A stretch of 64,000 bases of DNA from Candidatus Bathycorpusculum acetigenes (GTDB taxonomy: Archaea; Thermoproteota; Bathyarchaeia; Bathyarchaeales; Bathycorpusculaceae): contig WQVG01000001.1 in the NCBI GenBank assembly GCA_009781675.1, positions 1 through 64,000 of the forward strand. The letters are read 5' to 3'. How positions within the stretch are numbered: the stretch's first letter is position 1; each line of letters starts with the position of its first letter. The notes under the pieces are model-generated. The model was given only the letters and a program-made list of their open reading frames with translations, was not told the DNA's origin and searched no databases. Position numbers and translations under genes: made by a program. Positions 36,204 to 44,350 of the stretch are shown here, piece by piece.

Positions 36204-37277
36204 ATGGGTAATGATTACTTTACCAAAAAACTTGAGCCAATCAAGGTTACCAAACAAAAACCGATTTCTCAACTATTAAAGGAAATGAGCAGAACTGCCT
36301 ATCAAGGCCGCAAACTGGGAGAAGCAGTTGATGTTTGGGAGAACATGCTTAAAGAAAAAGATCTCGTTATCGCCTTAGGTTTTGCCGGTTCAATGTCTAC
36401 GGCTGGACAGTGGACAGTCATTAACTGGCTTATGGAAAATCGTTTCATAGACGTTTTGGTCTCAACGGGAGCAAACGTATCTGAGGACATTGTGGATGCG
36501 ATGGGTTTGGGTTACTGGCAGGGTAGCCACATGGTCAACGACGAAGAACTTCTAGATGCAGACGTTAACCGTTACTATGACGTCTTTGGCAAAGAAACTG
36601 ACTACCGTGAGATGGAGGATCTCGTCACCGACTATGTTATGACCTGCAACCAAGACTATCAGTACACTTCCGCAGAATTTCTCCACGGACTCGGCCAATT
36701 CTTGAATAAGAAAAACATCCCAGCAATCACCGCAGTTGCCGCCGCCAATAACGTTCCAATCTTTAGTCCCGCTATGGTGGATAGCGCATATGGCGAAACT
36801 TTTCTTCTCGCTAAAAACAAAGGGCACAACGTTCACATCGACAGTGTCAAAGAATTCGACCAGTTTGTGCAGATCGGGACAAAAACAAAAGAAGTCGGCG
36901 TTATATATGTCGGCGGGGGCGTCCCAAAAGACCTTACACAACTTATCGCCATATCCGTCTCACCTATGACTGAAGACCAGGGTGTCCAAGGCAGAAAAGG
37001 CGGTCTGCGTAAATCTTTACAAGAATACTACTATCCCCACAAATACGCCATCCAAATCACCACCGATTCGCCACAATGGGGTGGACTCAGCGGGTGCACC
37101 TTGGAGGAGGCAATCAGCTGGGGCAAAATCAACAGCCAAACCGGAACCCGAGCAGTATGCTACTGCGACGCAACCATCGCCCTACCCCTCATCGCCCATG
37201 CCTTAGCTGAACGTGTTCCTGAGAAACGAAACGCTCCAGACATGAGCTGGATCTTCAAAGATATGCCAAAAGCCTAG
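36204..37277 (+). CDS. Deoxyhypusine synthase-like protein, divergent paralogue
   Basis: Deoxyhypusine synthase moves the aminobutyl group of spermidine to a lysine of aIF5A. This 357-residue protein has the fold and retains the catalytic lysine, K308 in EEAISWGKI, and NAD-site elements (LGFAGSMSTAG, IYVGGGVPKD). Other motifs differ from canonical enzymes: STGANVSEDIV in place of TTCGTLDHD, and MVDSAYGET. It may use another acceptor or polyamine, for example as a homospermidine-type synthase. I start at MGNDYFTKK, with AGGTG upstream; an ATG 75 bases earlier adds a poor tail. A canonical paralogue lies 1.2 kb downstream on the other strand. Confidence 0.82.
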   Translation: MGNDYFTKKLEPIKVTKQKPISQLLKEMSRTAYQGRKLGEAVDVWENMLKEKDLVIALGFAGSMSTAGQWTVINWLMENRFIDVLVSTGANVSEDIVDAMGLGYWQGSHMVNDEELLDADVNRYYDVFGKETDYREMEDLVTDYVMTCNQDYQYTSAEFLHGLGQFLNKKNIPAITAVAAANNVPIFSPAMVDSAYGETFLLAKNKGHNVHIDSVKEFDQFVQIGTKTKEVGVIYVGGGVPKDLTQLIAISVSPMTEDQGVQGRKGGLRKSLQEYYYPHKYAIQITTDSPQWGGLSGCTLEEAISWGKINSQTGTRAVCYCDATIALPLIAHALAERVPEKRNAPDMSWIFKDMPKA

Positions 37278-37309
37278 ACGGCTTTTCTTTTTTGTTTTTA
37301 AAGTCGTCT
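37276..37309 (+). terminator. T-rich hairpin after the deoxyhypusine-synthase-like gene
   Basis: AGACGGCTTT (37276-37285) pairs with AAAGTCGTCT (37300-37309) with one G-T pair, and the loop is a run of T. It begins at the stop codon. Confidence 0.4.
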
Positions 37310-37436
37310 TTGCCTCTCACAAATATACTCCAAATTTATGCAATCTTCATATGCTGGTTTATGGATGGGTCACCCATCAGATATCGGGAAGTTAGCCATT
37401 TGTTAAATTTTTAGATAATCTCTAAGTTATCTGATA

Positions 37437-38171
37437 TTAAGAAACGGCCTGTCCTGCGCTTATGCCGATCCACAATGGCATTAAATCCTTGTCAAGTATG
37501 ACTATTTGATAAACATCAGAAAAGAAAGCGGCTGTCGGAGCATAATATTCTGAATATTGAAAGTTCATTTCTATAAAGTAGCAATCAGAAAAGTTTAATT
37601 CAATCTCTGGATGCCATGTCTGATATTCAGACTGATTCTTGTAAAAAACATGTGCATATGAAGACATAAAATTAGTTGTCATCAAAGGTGCAGAATTTTC
37701 TATATCATAGAAAACAACGGCGTTGTTACGCCAAGGTATTGTTTGGTTTTGGTCAATTAGACTTTGGTCGGGGCAGTTGAAGATATGGAGGTGGGCAAGT
37801 TTGGTAACGTTTGCTACGTAGTTTAATGTTATGCCTTTTGTGTTTGTTTGATTAAGTTGGTAGTTGTATCTTGTTTGATAATAATTTATAACTTCTGTAT
37901 CAACAAAGTTGGCATAGGTATATGCAAGATATGGTTCCGGGTGGATGTACGCTTCAGGACCTCCTGGTCCATTAAAGCGTTCAAACGATGTAATAGTTGC
38001 ATAATCCGCTGATTCAGCTGCTGTAAGCGCACGCTCTCCCTCGGGATTATCAAAATTTCTGTCAACCCTCAGCTGGGTAGCTTTGCTGTTTGATAGGTTC
38101 CAAGCTAACATTGAGGCTGTAAGAACCGCTATAACACATACCGCAAGTAGCATTATCATCCATCTGCGCAT
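37437..38171 (-). CDS. Membrane-anchored or secreted protein of unknown function
   Basis: A 244-residue protein with a basic N-terminus and one hydrophobic helix (MIMLLAVCVIAVLTASMLAW), followed by an extracytoplasmic domain rich in N, Y and T. It has many NxT/NxS sequons (NLSNS, NQT, NVT, NFS), usual for archaeal surface proteins. The ending VYQIVILDKDLMPLWIGI looks like a folded core. No family recognised. It sits alone between the two deoxyhypusine-synthase genes. Confidence 0.65.
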   Translation of the reverse strand: MRRWMIMLLAVCVIAVLTASMLAWNLSNSKATQLRVDRNFDNPEGERALTAAESADYATITSFERFNGPGGPEAYIHPEPYLAYTYANFVDTEVINYYQTRYNYQLNQTNTKGITLNYVANVTKLAHLHIFNCPDQSLIDQNQTIPWRNNAVVFYDIENSAPLMTTNFMSSYAHVFYKNQSEYQTWHPEIELNFSDCYFIEMNFQYSEYYAPTAAFFSDVYQIVILDKDLMPLWIGISAGQAVS

Positions 38172-38455
38172 TGTAAAGCCTCACTACTGATTGTGATAAC
38201 TTCAAAAGTATCTAATAAACGTTACTTTACTGTATTGTATTTGTCGTGTTCAGATTTAATTGATGCAAATATGTGTTAAATGAAGTATATGGCGAAAAGT
38301 GTCCGTGTATATACCACCAATTTTAATGACAACCGGTACCTTCTGGAGGATAGCGTTTGGACACCCGTTATAATACAGCAGCATCAATTTGGTTCATGTC
38401 TATTCGTTATCGAGGAAGTTCTAAAACAAAAAAATTAGTTTGGGTTAGTACCCAG

Positions 38456-39424
38456 TTAGGTTTTTGTTTTTTTATTTTCCCTCTCTATAAGCGCGCTCAT
38501 CATTATGGGCATGATTATTGTGGCGTCTCCCTCAATCATTGTGCGTTTGGCCTTCTCACTGATTTTACCCCACGACACCGCTTCTCTGGGACGCGCGCCG
38601 CTGAGACTGCCGTCCCATTCGTTTGCTGTGCTGATGTAGACGACGTAGTCTAAACCATCTTTGAATTGGTTCCACCAGATTGTGTGGTGTTTGCTTATGC
38701 CGCCTCCGATTATGAGGGCCCCTGACTTTTTAGCGTCAAAAACGGTGTTGTTGAGATCATCTTCGTCTTTTAGGAGGTTAACTCGGAAGTCTTTGTGGTC
38801 TTGGCTAAAGAACCATAGTTGGTAACCCACAGAGCCATCCGTTATGCCGGGTACGTAGATGGGGATGTCGTTTTTGGCTGCCCAATAGAGAATCGAGGAT
38901 TCGTTGCAACAGCGTAAGCCGATTTCGCGTGATAACTCGGTTGTGGAGAGTTCTTTTTTCCCTTCCTTGTAGAGGTCAGAGAGCATAGTTTGGATTTTCT
39001 TTTCAATGATAGTGCCATAGCTGTCATTAGGAACAAGAACGTTGCCCAATCGATTGACACCTTCCTCATGTAGTCTGCTGTCATTCATGATAAAACTGCC
39101 TCTGTAGTAGTCCTTCCAACACCGGGCGAGATCGTGATCAAGGGTACCGCAGGTTGTGATAATAACATCAACGAGTTTGCGCTTTACTAATTCTCGAATG
39201 ACGCCCCGAGTACCCGTTGCAATGATGTCGGCGGTAAATGAGAGGAATTTAACACATTTCTTGTCTGTCACCATAGCCTCAATGATGTCCACACCAGTGG
39301 CCAGTTTACCAGCTGTGAAACCCCAAGCATTCTCCATCTGTCCCACTAACTCATTCACCGTCATATTTTCTGTGAATTGGTAATCTTTCACTGCAACTTT
39401 ATGTGCTTCATGCGTTTTTGGCAT
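38456..39424 (-). CDS. dys: Deoxyhypusine synthase
   Basis: The more canonical of the two paralogues. The 322 residues retain the NAD-binding region with TTCGTLDHDLAR near 90-101, VNRLGNVLVPN near 123-133, GITDGSVGYQ near 193-202 and the catalytic lysine K287 in GARPREAVSWGKI. Expected to start hypusine formation on aIF5A using spermidine or a related polyamine. The ATG start is clear. It is convergent with its paralogue across the secreted-protein gene. Confidence 0.9.
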   Translation of the reverse strand: MPKTHEAHKVAVKDYQFTENMTVNELVGQMENAWGFTAGKLATGVDIIEAMVTDKKCVKFLSFTADIIATGTRGVIRELVKRKLVDVIITTCGTLDHDLARCWKDYYRGSFIMNDSRLHEEGVNRLGNVLVPNDSYGTIIEKKIQTMLSDLYKEGKKELSTTELSREIGLRCCNESSILYWAAKNDIPIYVPGITDGSVGYQLWFFSQDHKDFRVNLLKDEDDLNNTVFDAKKSGALIIGGGISKHHTIWWNQFKDGLDYVVYISTANEWDGSLSGARPREAVSWGKISEKAKRTMIEGDATIIMPIMMSALIERENKKTKT

Positions 39425-39564
39425 TTCTCAGTCTCCACCGAAAGAACAAATAAAGAAAAATAAATAGCTGTCGAAAATAGCGATGCTATGGCGATGTTGA
39501 TTTAATGATTCGGCTATAGTGTTGGGATTTAGCTGTTTTTGTAGTAGCAGACAGTGGACTGGGT

Positions 39565-39903
39565 TTATAGGAAACCTGCGTCTCGTAGCTTTAAAGCAAC
39601 TGAGATATTGCCTTGAAACTGGATTTTGCCGCTGAGCACCGCTTTTTCTGCGCTCAATTTTCCGTTAACTATATCTAAAAAATCTGTACCACTCATTTTG
39701 AGTTCCAGATTTGGTGATAGTGCAGTCCCTTCTGTTACTTGGAGTTTCTGGTTTTTTACAGTTATACTCCAGTTGCCACCGTCAGGGCCAGATACATCGA
39801 ACTGGGTTACTATATCGATGCCTGCGGCTTTTTCTGGTTTAAATTTTTCCGGTAAACGTTTCTCGAAGAATTCACGTGGGGTTTGTACATCCATCCTTTT
39901 CAT
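39565..39903 (-). CDS. SCP-2 sterol-transfer-like domain protein
   Basis: A 112-residue single-domain protein of the SCP-2 fold, a lipid-binding beta sheet with a hydrophobic tunnel. Family features are the central DGGNWSITVKNQKLQVTEG, LKMSGTDFLDIVNGKLSAEKAV and the closing SGKIQFQGNISVALKL. An ATG three codons later could equally be the start. Natural ligand unknown; archaea do not make sterols, so fatty acyl or isoprenoid compounds are more likely. It is downstream of dys in the same direction, 54 bases before cofE ends. Confidence 0.85.
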   Translation of the reverse strand: MKRMDVQTPREFFEKRLPEKFKPEKAAGIDIVTQFDVSGPDGGNWSITVKNQKLQVTEGTALSPNLELKMSGTDFLDIVNGKLSAEKAVLSGKIQFQGNISVALKLRDAGFL

Positions 39904-39957
39904 CTCGTGTTTTTGCTAAATGTATGTCGAGCTTTTTGAACTTTTTTTTTTAAAAAA

Positions 39958-40701
39958 TTATCTGAAGAGATCTCTATCTTTGGGCCGCGTAAGTATAGCT
40001 GTAGTTGCATCTTCAGTGCGTCGATAGTTGTAGCCTCGTACAATAGCTGCCGGTATGCCCTCGTTGGCTTGCCCCATCACCAGTTCTGTTGCAGAAGCCA
40101 GTTCATCTGCTATGGCGGTTTGCTTAATTTTAAGTACATAGCCGAACAGATCTTTTTCGCCCCGTCTATCTCGGATCGGTTTAAACCCTGCGGTGCCGAT
40201 TGCAACGTTGATTTCACCCATTCGAAACGGTCTGCCATGTGTATCTGCAACAATCACTGCCGTATCTGCGTCGCTGAAGCGTTTGATTTCTGCTCGGATA
40301 TTTGTTGCGGAGATGTTGGGGTTTTTGGGCAGGGGAACCACGTTGTGATCCCCGCTGACATTGGAGTGGTCAATTCCGGCGTTTGCGCAGATTATGCCGT
40401 TGTGAGTTTCGGTTATGATGCTATTTTGTCCTATGCGTACGATGTCTTTAGTTTCTTGTAGTATGACTTCGACAAGTGCGGGGTCTTTGTTGGTTTGGTT
40501 GGCGATTTCTATGGCGCGTTGGGACGGTTTAATTGTTTTGAGGTCCACGATGTTGCCCTCGGATTTGGAAACCACCACATGTGTAACTACCACAACATCG
40601 TCCTGTTGGATTGGGGTACCCTGTTTTTTTGCGGTTTCAGCAATCATTTTGCCCAAGTTGTCGCCTGGTTGTATCAGTGGTAACCCTTCAATGGGTATCA
40701 C
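39958..40701 (-). CDS. cofE: Coenzyme F420-0:L-glutamate ligase
   Basis: Adds gamma-linked glutamate to F420-0 with GTP, completing the F420 tail. The 247 residues carry VVVTHVVVSKSEG near 37-49, NSIITETHNGIICANAGID near 97-115, the metal-binding DTHGRPFR near 153-160, and MGQANEGIPAAIVRGYNY at the end. The GTG start leaves no ribosome site, and the in-frame codons upstream (TTTIQ before VIPIEG) match the first strand of the family. A start at ATC, six bases after GGAGAG, is therefore possible. F420 is needed by the FrhB-like protein encoded nearby. Confidence 0.9.
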   Translation of the reverse strand: MIPIEGLPLIQPGDNLGKMIAETAKKQGTPIQQDDVVVVTHVVVSKSEGNIVDLKTIKPSQRAIEIANQTNKDPALVEVILQETKDIVRIGQNSIITETHNGIICANAGIDHSNVSGDHNVVPLPKNPNISATNIRAEIKRFSDADTAVIVADTHGRPFRMGEINVAIGTAGFKPIRDRRGEKDLFGYVLKIKQTAIADELASATELVMGQANEGIPAAIVRGYNYRRTEDATTAILTRPKDRDLFR

Positions 40702-40858
40702 TTGAATGGTGGTTGTGATGTTTATCTCTCCTATCAGAGATGCTTGTTGTCCTGAACTTAAGGTTTGCTTTAAGCTTGAACTGAATTGGGCGCTTTTATT
40801 TGGTAAATGTTACTGAATAATATTTACAGTTTAAATGGGCGTGTAATAGTTAACAAGT

Positions 40859-42088
40859 ATGGACGATACAGATGTGCTTGCATTGCAAGCACGAATAGCG
40901 GCAGTACTGCCAGCATTGAACGAATATCAACGCCGTAGATATTTGGCGATTGAAGCAAAAACCATAGGATATGGCGGTATAAGTCTTGTAAGCCGCTTAT
41001 CGGGCGTGTCTCGTCAGACATTGACTACAGGCCTAAAAGAACTCGACAACCCAAACACAAAACCACCAAAACAGGGCCGAAGCCGCAAAAGTGGAGGGGG
41101 ACGAAAACCCATATGGGAAACTCAGCCCCGCATACTATACGCCCTTAACGATTTGATTAACACACATACCAAAGACAATCCAGACTGTATTTTGTCATGG
41201 ACCAACAAAAGCCTGCGAACCATCGAGAGGAGCCTAAAAGAGCAGGGGTTTGAGGTTTGTTATCGGGTTGTGGGCATGATGCTAAAGATGCTAGGCTATG
41301 GTTTAGCGACCGATAAAAAAACCACGACAACCGCTATGTTGCCTGATCGTGACAAACAATTCGAATACATAAATAGTGAAACAGCAAAGGCCATGGTAGA
41401 TAGGAATCCTGTACTCTCAATCGATGTAAAAAAGAAAGGCCGCTTAAGCAATCTCACGGACAGCAGTCAAACCTGCCAAACGATAAACACACCTCTTGAG
41501 GTGGTAGATCATGATTTTCCAATCCCTGAACTCAGCAGGGCTACCTCGTTTGGAATATATGAGATTTTTAAAAAGCAGGGGTTTACCAATGCCAGACTTA
41601 GCTCGGAACTGATCGTATTTACCGTGGAATCCCTGCGGAAATGGTGGTATGCCGAGGGCGTATTTGAGTATCCGGATGCTTTAGAACTTGTCATTGTTGC
41701 TGATTGCGGCAGGAGGAGATATCGAAATCACCTCTGGACGTATGAACTACAAAGGTTTGTAAACGAAATTGGAAAACCCATCAAAATTCTTCATCATCCA
41801 CCGGGAACCAGTAAATGGAACAAAACGGCATGTCGTTTTTTTTCATTCATCCACAGAAATTGGCAGAGCATGCCCATGGTCAATGGCGCTGTCATTATCT
41901 CTTTAATTGGAGACGCAAAAACAGAAAAGCGTTTGGCGATGCGGTGTATTTTTGATGAAGCCACACACAAAACCGGCCGTAAAATATCTGATGCAGAATT
42001 TTCCTCAATCAACATATCCCCCGCAGATTTCCACGGCGAATGGAACTACACCATCGCTCCAACAACGGTTGAGATCTCACTTAATTAG
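40859..42088 (+). CDS. ISAzo13-family transposase homologue with an impaired DDE active site
   Basis: The 409 residues match the Rhodopirellula-type transposase family throughout: N-terminal helix-turn-helix (GYGGISLVSRLSGVSRQTL), RGRKPIWE-like linker, and a DDE domain ending DFHGEWNYTIAP. The first two acidic residues remain (D189 in LSIDVKKKG, D282 in IVADCG). Where active relatives have WNKIEHRLF, this protein has WNKTACRFF, so the catalytic glutamate is replaced by A324. The GGGSN loop is CGRRR. No terminal inverted repeats or target duplications are evident. The frame is intact, so it is either a recent dead copy or a protein kept for DNA binding. Confidence 0.85.
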   Translation: MDDTDVLALQARIAAVLPALNEYQRRRYLAIEAKTIGYGGISLVSRLSGVSRQTLTTGLKELDNPNTKPPKQGRSRKSGGGRKPIWETQPRILYALNDLINTHTKDNPDCILSWTNKSLRTIERSLKEQGFEVCYRVVGMMLKMLGYGLATDKKTTTTAMLPDRDKQFEYINSETAKAMVDRNPVLSIDVKKKGRLSNLTDSSQTCQTINTPLEVVDHDFPIPELSRATSFGIYEIFKKQGFTNARLSSELIVFTVESLRKWWYAEGVFEYPDALELVIVADCGRRRYRNHLWTYELQRFVNEIGKPIKILHHPPGTSKWNKTACRFFSFIHRNWQSMPMVNGAVIISLIGDAKTEKRLAMRCIFDEATHKTGRKISDAEFSSINISPADFHGEWNYTIAPTTVEISLN

Positions 42089-42189
42089 TACCATCTCCTG
42101 CTGGGGAGAGTACTCCAATAAGACATCGCAAAGTTAGTTGTGAAATAAAGAAACCTATGCTTAATCGATTTTAATCCGGTTTGAAATAA

Positions 42190-42240
42190 CGCTTAAACCA
42201 AAAAAAGATAAAAATAAAGTTGGGAGACCACCGGGTCTCA
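42190..42240 (-). terminator. Hairpin with T-rich tail after the metF-like gene
   Basis: On the minus strand GAGACC pairs with GGTCTC (42224-42239, four-base loop), followed by ACTTTATTTTTATCTTTTTTTGG. This is a good intrinsic-type terminator for the gene ending at 42253. Confidence 0.5.
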
Positions 42241-42252
42241 CGGATCTATATT

Positions 42253-42978
42253 TTAGTCACGGAATTTCTGGAGTTTCTGCAACATCAGTTTGTCGCCCTC
42301 AGCATCACCAGCACAGGTTGCGATGAGGCCATCGACAAGTCCAACGCATTTTTCTGCTTTTTCTTCCACGGTTTCCATGGTTGCAGCAGTTGGCCAGCCG
42401 ATGAGTTTGAGGGTTTCTACGTTCTTAGATGTGCCGACCAAGAAATATGCAAACAGTGGTTTGTTGAGTTTCTTGCATTCTGCGGAGACTGCTTTGAGTT
42501 GATCAAATGAATCATCGCATAGTCTCATAAAGTAAACGAAGTCCCATGGCTGACGGACACGTTCCAGTGTATCTTCGATTGACTGCCTTGCGCTCAGGAG
42601 ACATCCGAGTTTTAGGTTTTTGGTTTTTACGTCATTGCGTATAAAGTCCCGGGCAACTTCAGAGGAAGACAATTGTTTTATGGCTTCACCAAAGTGGGGC
42701 TTGTCTCCCATAGTGACTGCTAAACCGTCGAGTCCAACGACATCTGATGCAAGGGCTAAGCCGCCGACTTCAACAGGGCCCTTATAGTGTAGTATGAAGA
42801 TTGGGCAGACATACTTGTCTGGGTATTTGTTTTTAAGTAGGCAACTGACTACGACACCGCTTGGCGCTGGAAAACCGGCGGCGCTGTCAGTTACATTCCA
42901 TCCGTCGACTAGATCTTTGAGTTCTTCTGCAAGCTTGAAGAATTTACGTGTTGGCACAAACTCATTTAAGATTTTCAT
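42253..42978 (-). CDS. Methylenetetrahydrofolate reductase-like protein (MetF family)
   Basis: A 241-residue TIM-barrel protein of the MetF type. NVTDSAAGFPAPSG near 28-41, VCPIFILHYKG, LDGLAVTMGDKP near 84-95 and the barrel end WPTAATME fit that family, although it is shorter than E. coli MetF (about 296). It is not Mer, the F420-dependent luciferase-like reductase of methanogens. Given the H4MPT enzymes here, it probably reduces methylene-H4MPT to methyl-H4MPT, the substrate of ACS/CODH. The FrhB-like gene lies 207 bases upstream on the same strand and may supply electrons. Substrate and donor are inference. Confidence 0.75.
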   Translation of the reverse strand: MKILNEFVPTRKFFKLAEELKDLVDGWNVTDSAAGFPAPSGVVVSCLLKNKYPDKYVCPIFILHYKGPVEVGGLALASDVVGLDGLAVTMGDKPHFGEAIKQLSSSEVARDFIRNDVKTKNLKLGCLLSARQSIEDTLERVRQPWDFVYFMRLCDDSFDQLKAVSAECKKLNKPLFAYFLVGTSKNVETLKLIGWPTAATMETVEEKAEKCVGLVDGLIATCAGDAEGDKLMLQKLQKFRD

Positions 42979-43185
42979 AGAGATTCCATCTCGATTTAAG
43001 AGGGGAGGCCTTCTGGGTTAAAAAATCTTTTGCATATCCACCATTCTGGTGTTCTCTGACTTTAATCTCTATAGCTGAGTCACACTTTAGTCTGCCATTT
43101 ATTTACCAAATTGTTATTTCATCTGTTGTTGTTTATCTTGGATAAAGCGTTGCTTGGTGTTATACGGCAGTTTCTATGTTACTCT

Positions 43186-44016
43186 TCATTGTTTTTCTCT
43201 GCGCTCCCTTTTGAGCCTGGATAGTTTAGCGATTTCCGATTTGTCAGCTACATCCATCTCGACATCTAAACCTGACGTCAGTTTTGCACCCCTATTTGAG
43301 CGTACAATCACTGTAGAATACCCAATTTTGTTGCCTGCCGAACCAACTGAAACATCTGATAATCGAGAAACAAAATCCCCACAGAAATTACATGCTTTCT
43401 CAGATGCTCTGTCAAGATCTTTTATTCCACAGCTGAGTTCTTTGCCCTCAATCCACACGATGAATTTACCCTGTTTAACCTGTGTTTTCATAGCTTTATC
43501 TAAATCAGCGCCCAACTGTATTTTTATTTCTTCTTTGAGTCTCTGGGGGTTGAAGGCCCCAAAACAGAATAATCCAATAACGGTGATTTCTATATCTCTG
43601 CTGAGGGTTTGCTGAATTTTTCTGATAGCCGTTATCTCACATGGTGTGCAAACTACCGCTATGCGTTTTTTACCCTCTGATAAGAGTTCTCGTAACTTCT
43701 TGGTTGTGCTGACTCTATGGTAGACGGTGCCTTTAGATGCCAAAATATCCTCTGCAGTTTCTGCTGCTTCCGCCTCTGCGTTGTATCCGTTCTTGCGTCG
43801 GGCAACTATGGCCACATCAAACAAACCCTCATGCATCCCCTTCAGTAGTAATGCAGTGACTACGCCACCGTCTTGCCCTTCAATTTGACTCTTTGCTGAA
43901 AATAGGTTACGATAGGTACCCAGCTCCAAATCTTTGGTTCCATCAAGGAACTGTTGTTCCATTTTTTCATCCTCTGTGTTGCAGACCGGGGCCTTCTCTG
44001 TTTGCTCAGCTGTCAT
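43186..44016 (-). CDS. Coenzyme F420 hydrogenase/dehydrogenase beta-subunit-like protein (FrhB)
   Basis: The 276 residues belong to the FrhB family, which carries F420-binding, FAD and an Fe-S cluster and passes electrons between F420H2 and a partner. Motifs are SQIEGQDGGVVTALLLKG near 43-60, VCTPCEITAIRKIQ near 121-134, GLFCFGAFNP and CNFCGDFVSRLSDVSVGSAG near 209-228. No F420-reducing hydrogenase subunits are nearby, so the partner must be something else. The adjacent MetF-like gene is the obvious candidate. The C-terminus is a basic tail (KLSRLKRERREKQ). Confidence 0.87.
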   Translation of the reverse strand: MTAEQTEKAPVCNTEDEKMEQQFLDGTKDLELGTYRNLFSAKSQIEGQDGGVVTALLLKGMHEGLFDVAIVARRKNGYNAEAEAAETAEDILASKGTVYHRVSTTKKLRELLSEGKKRIAVVCTPCEITAIRKIQQTLSRDIEITVIGLFCFGAFNPQRLKEEIKIQLGADLDKAMKTQVKQGKFIVWIEGKELSCGIKDLDRASEKACNFCGDFVSRLSDVSVGSAGNKIGYSTVIVRSNRGAKLTSGLDVEMDVADKSEIAKLSRLKRERREKQ

Positions 44017-44350
44017 CTATGTTGCACGTCTCTACTTTAGAGCTGATTTAGCCGCAAATAAAGTTAAGCCCAAACAAAGCCTCTTCTGTCTGCACGGACA
44101 TGTATGCAATCAATCGGAAGGCACCAAGTCAAGATACCCCACATAAAGGTTGCTTGGCATGTCAGAAAGGTGCAAAGGACTCACGTTGCCGTTGGTCGTC
44201 GTTTTGAACGTTATATGCATTTTGAAGAGATACTGTTGTAGTGACTTGCAAAGCGTTGATATATTCTGCTCATGGGCCTTCTCAATTTTTCCTGAGATGA
44301 TGGTAAATCTTAATTATTTTGGAATCATTCTTTCTTTGTTTGTGAAGGTT
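44017..44350. other. Divergent intergenic region between frhB-like and cooC
   Basis: About 330 bases. A frame open upstream of cooC runs through part of it, but the encoded residues are irregular and cysteine-rich without pattern, so I treat it as noncoding. Near 44310 are AT-rich stretches (TTAATTATTTT) suitable for a cooC promoter. No RNA gene seen. Confidence 0.35.

Noticed and set aside
40780-42250. Terminal inverted repeats of a transposon
   Set aside because: I compared the flanks of the transposase gene by eye and found only weak AT-rich matches; the hairpin at 42224-42239 is better explained as a terminator.
44150-44350. Upstream extension of cooC in the same frame
   Set aside because: The added residues are cysteine-rich without pattern and CooC proteins begin at the MKIAVAGKGG position; a GTG or ATG next to it has the ribosome site.
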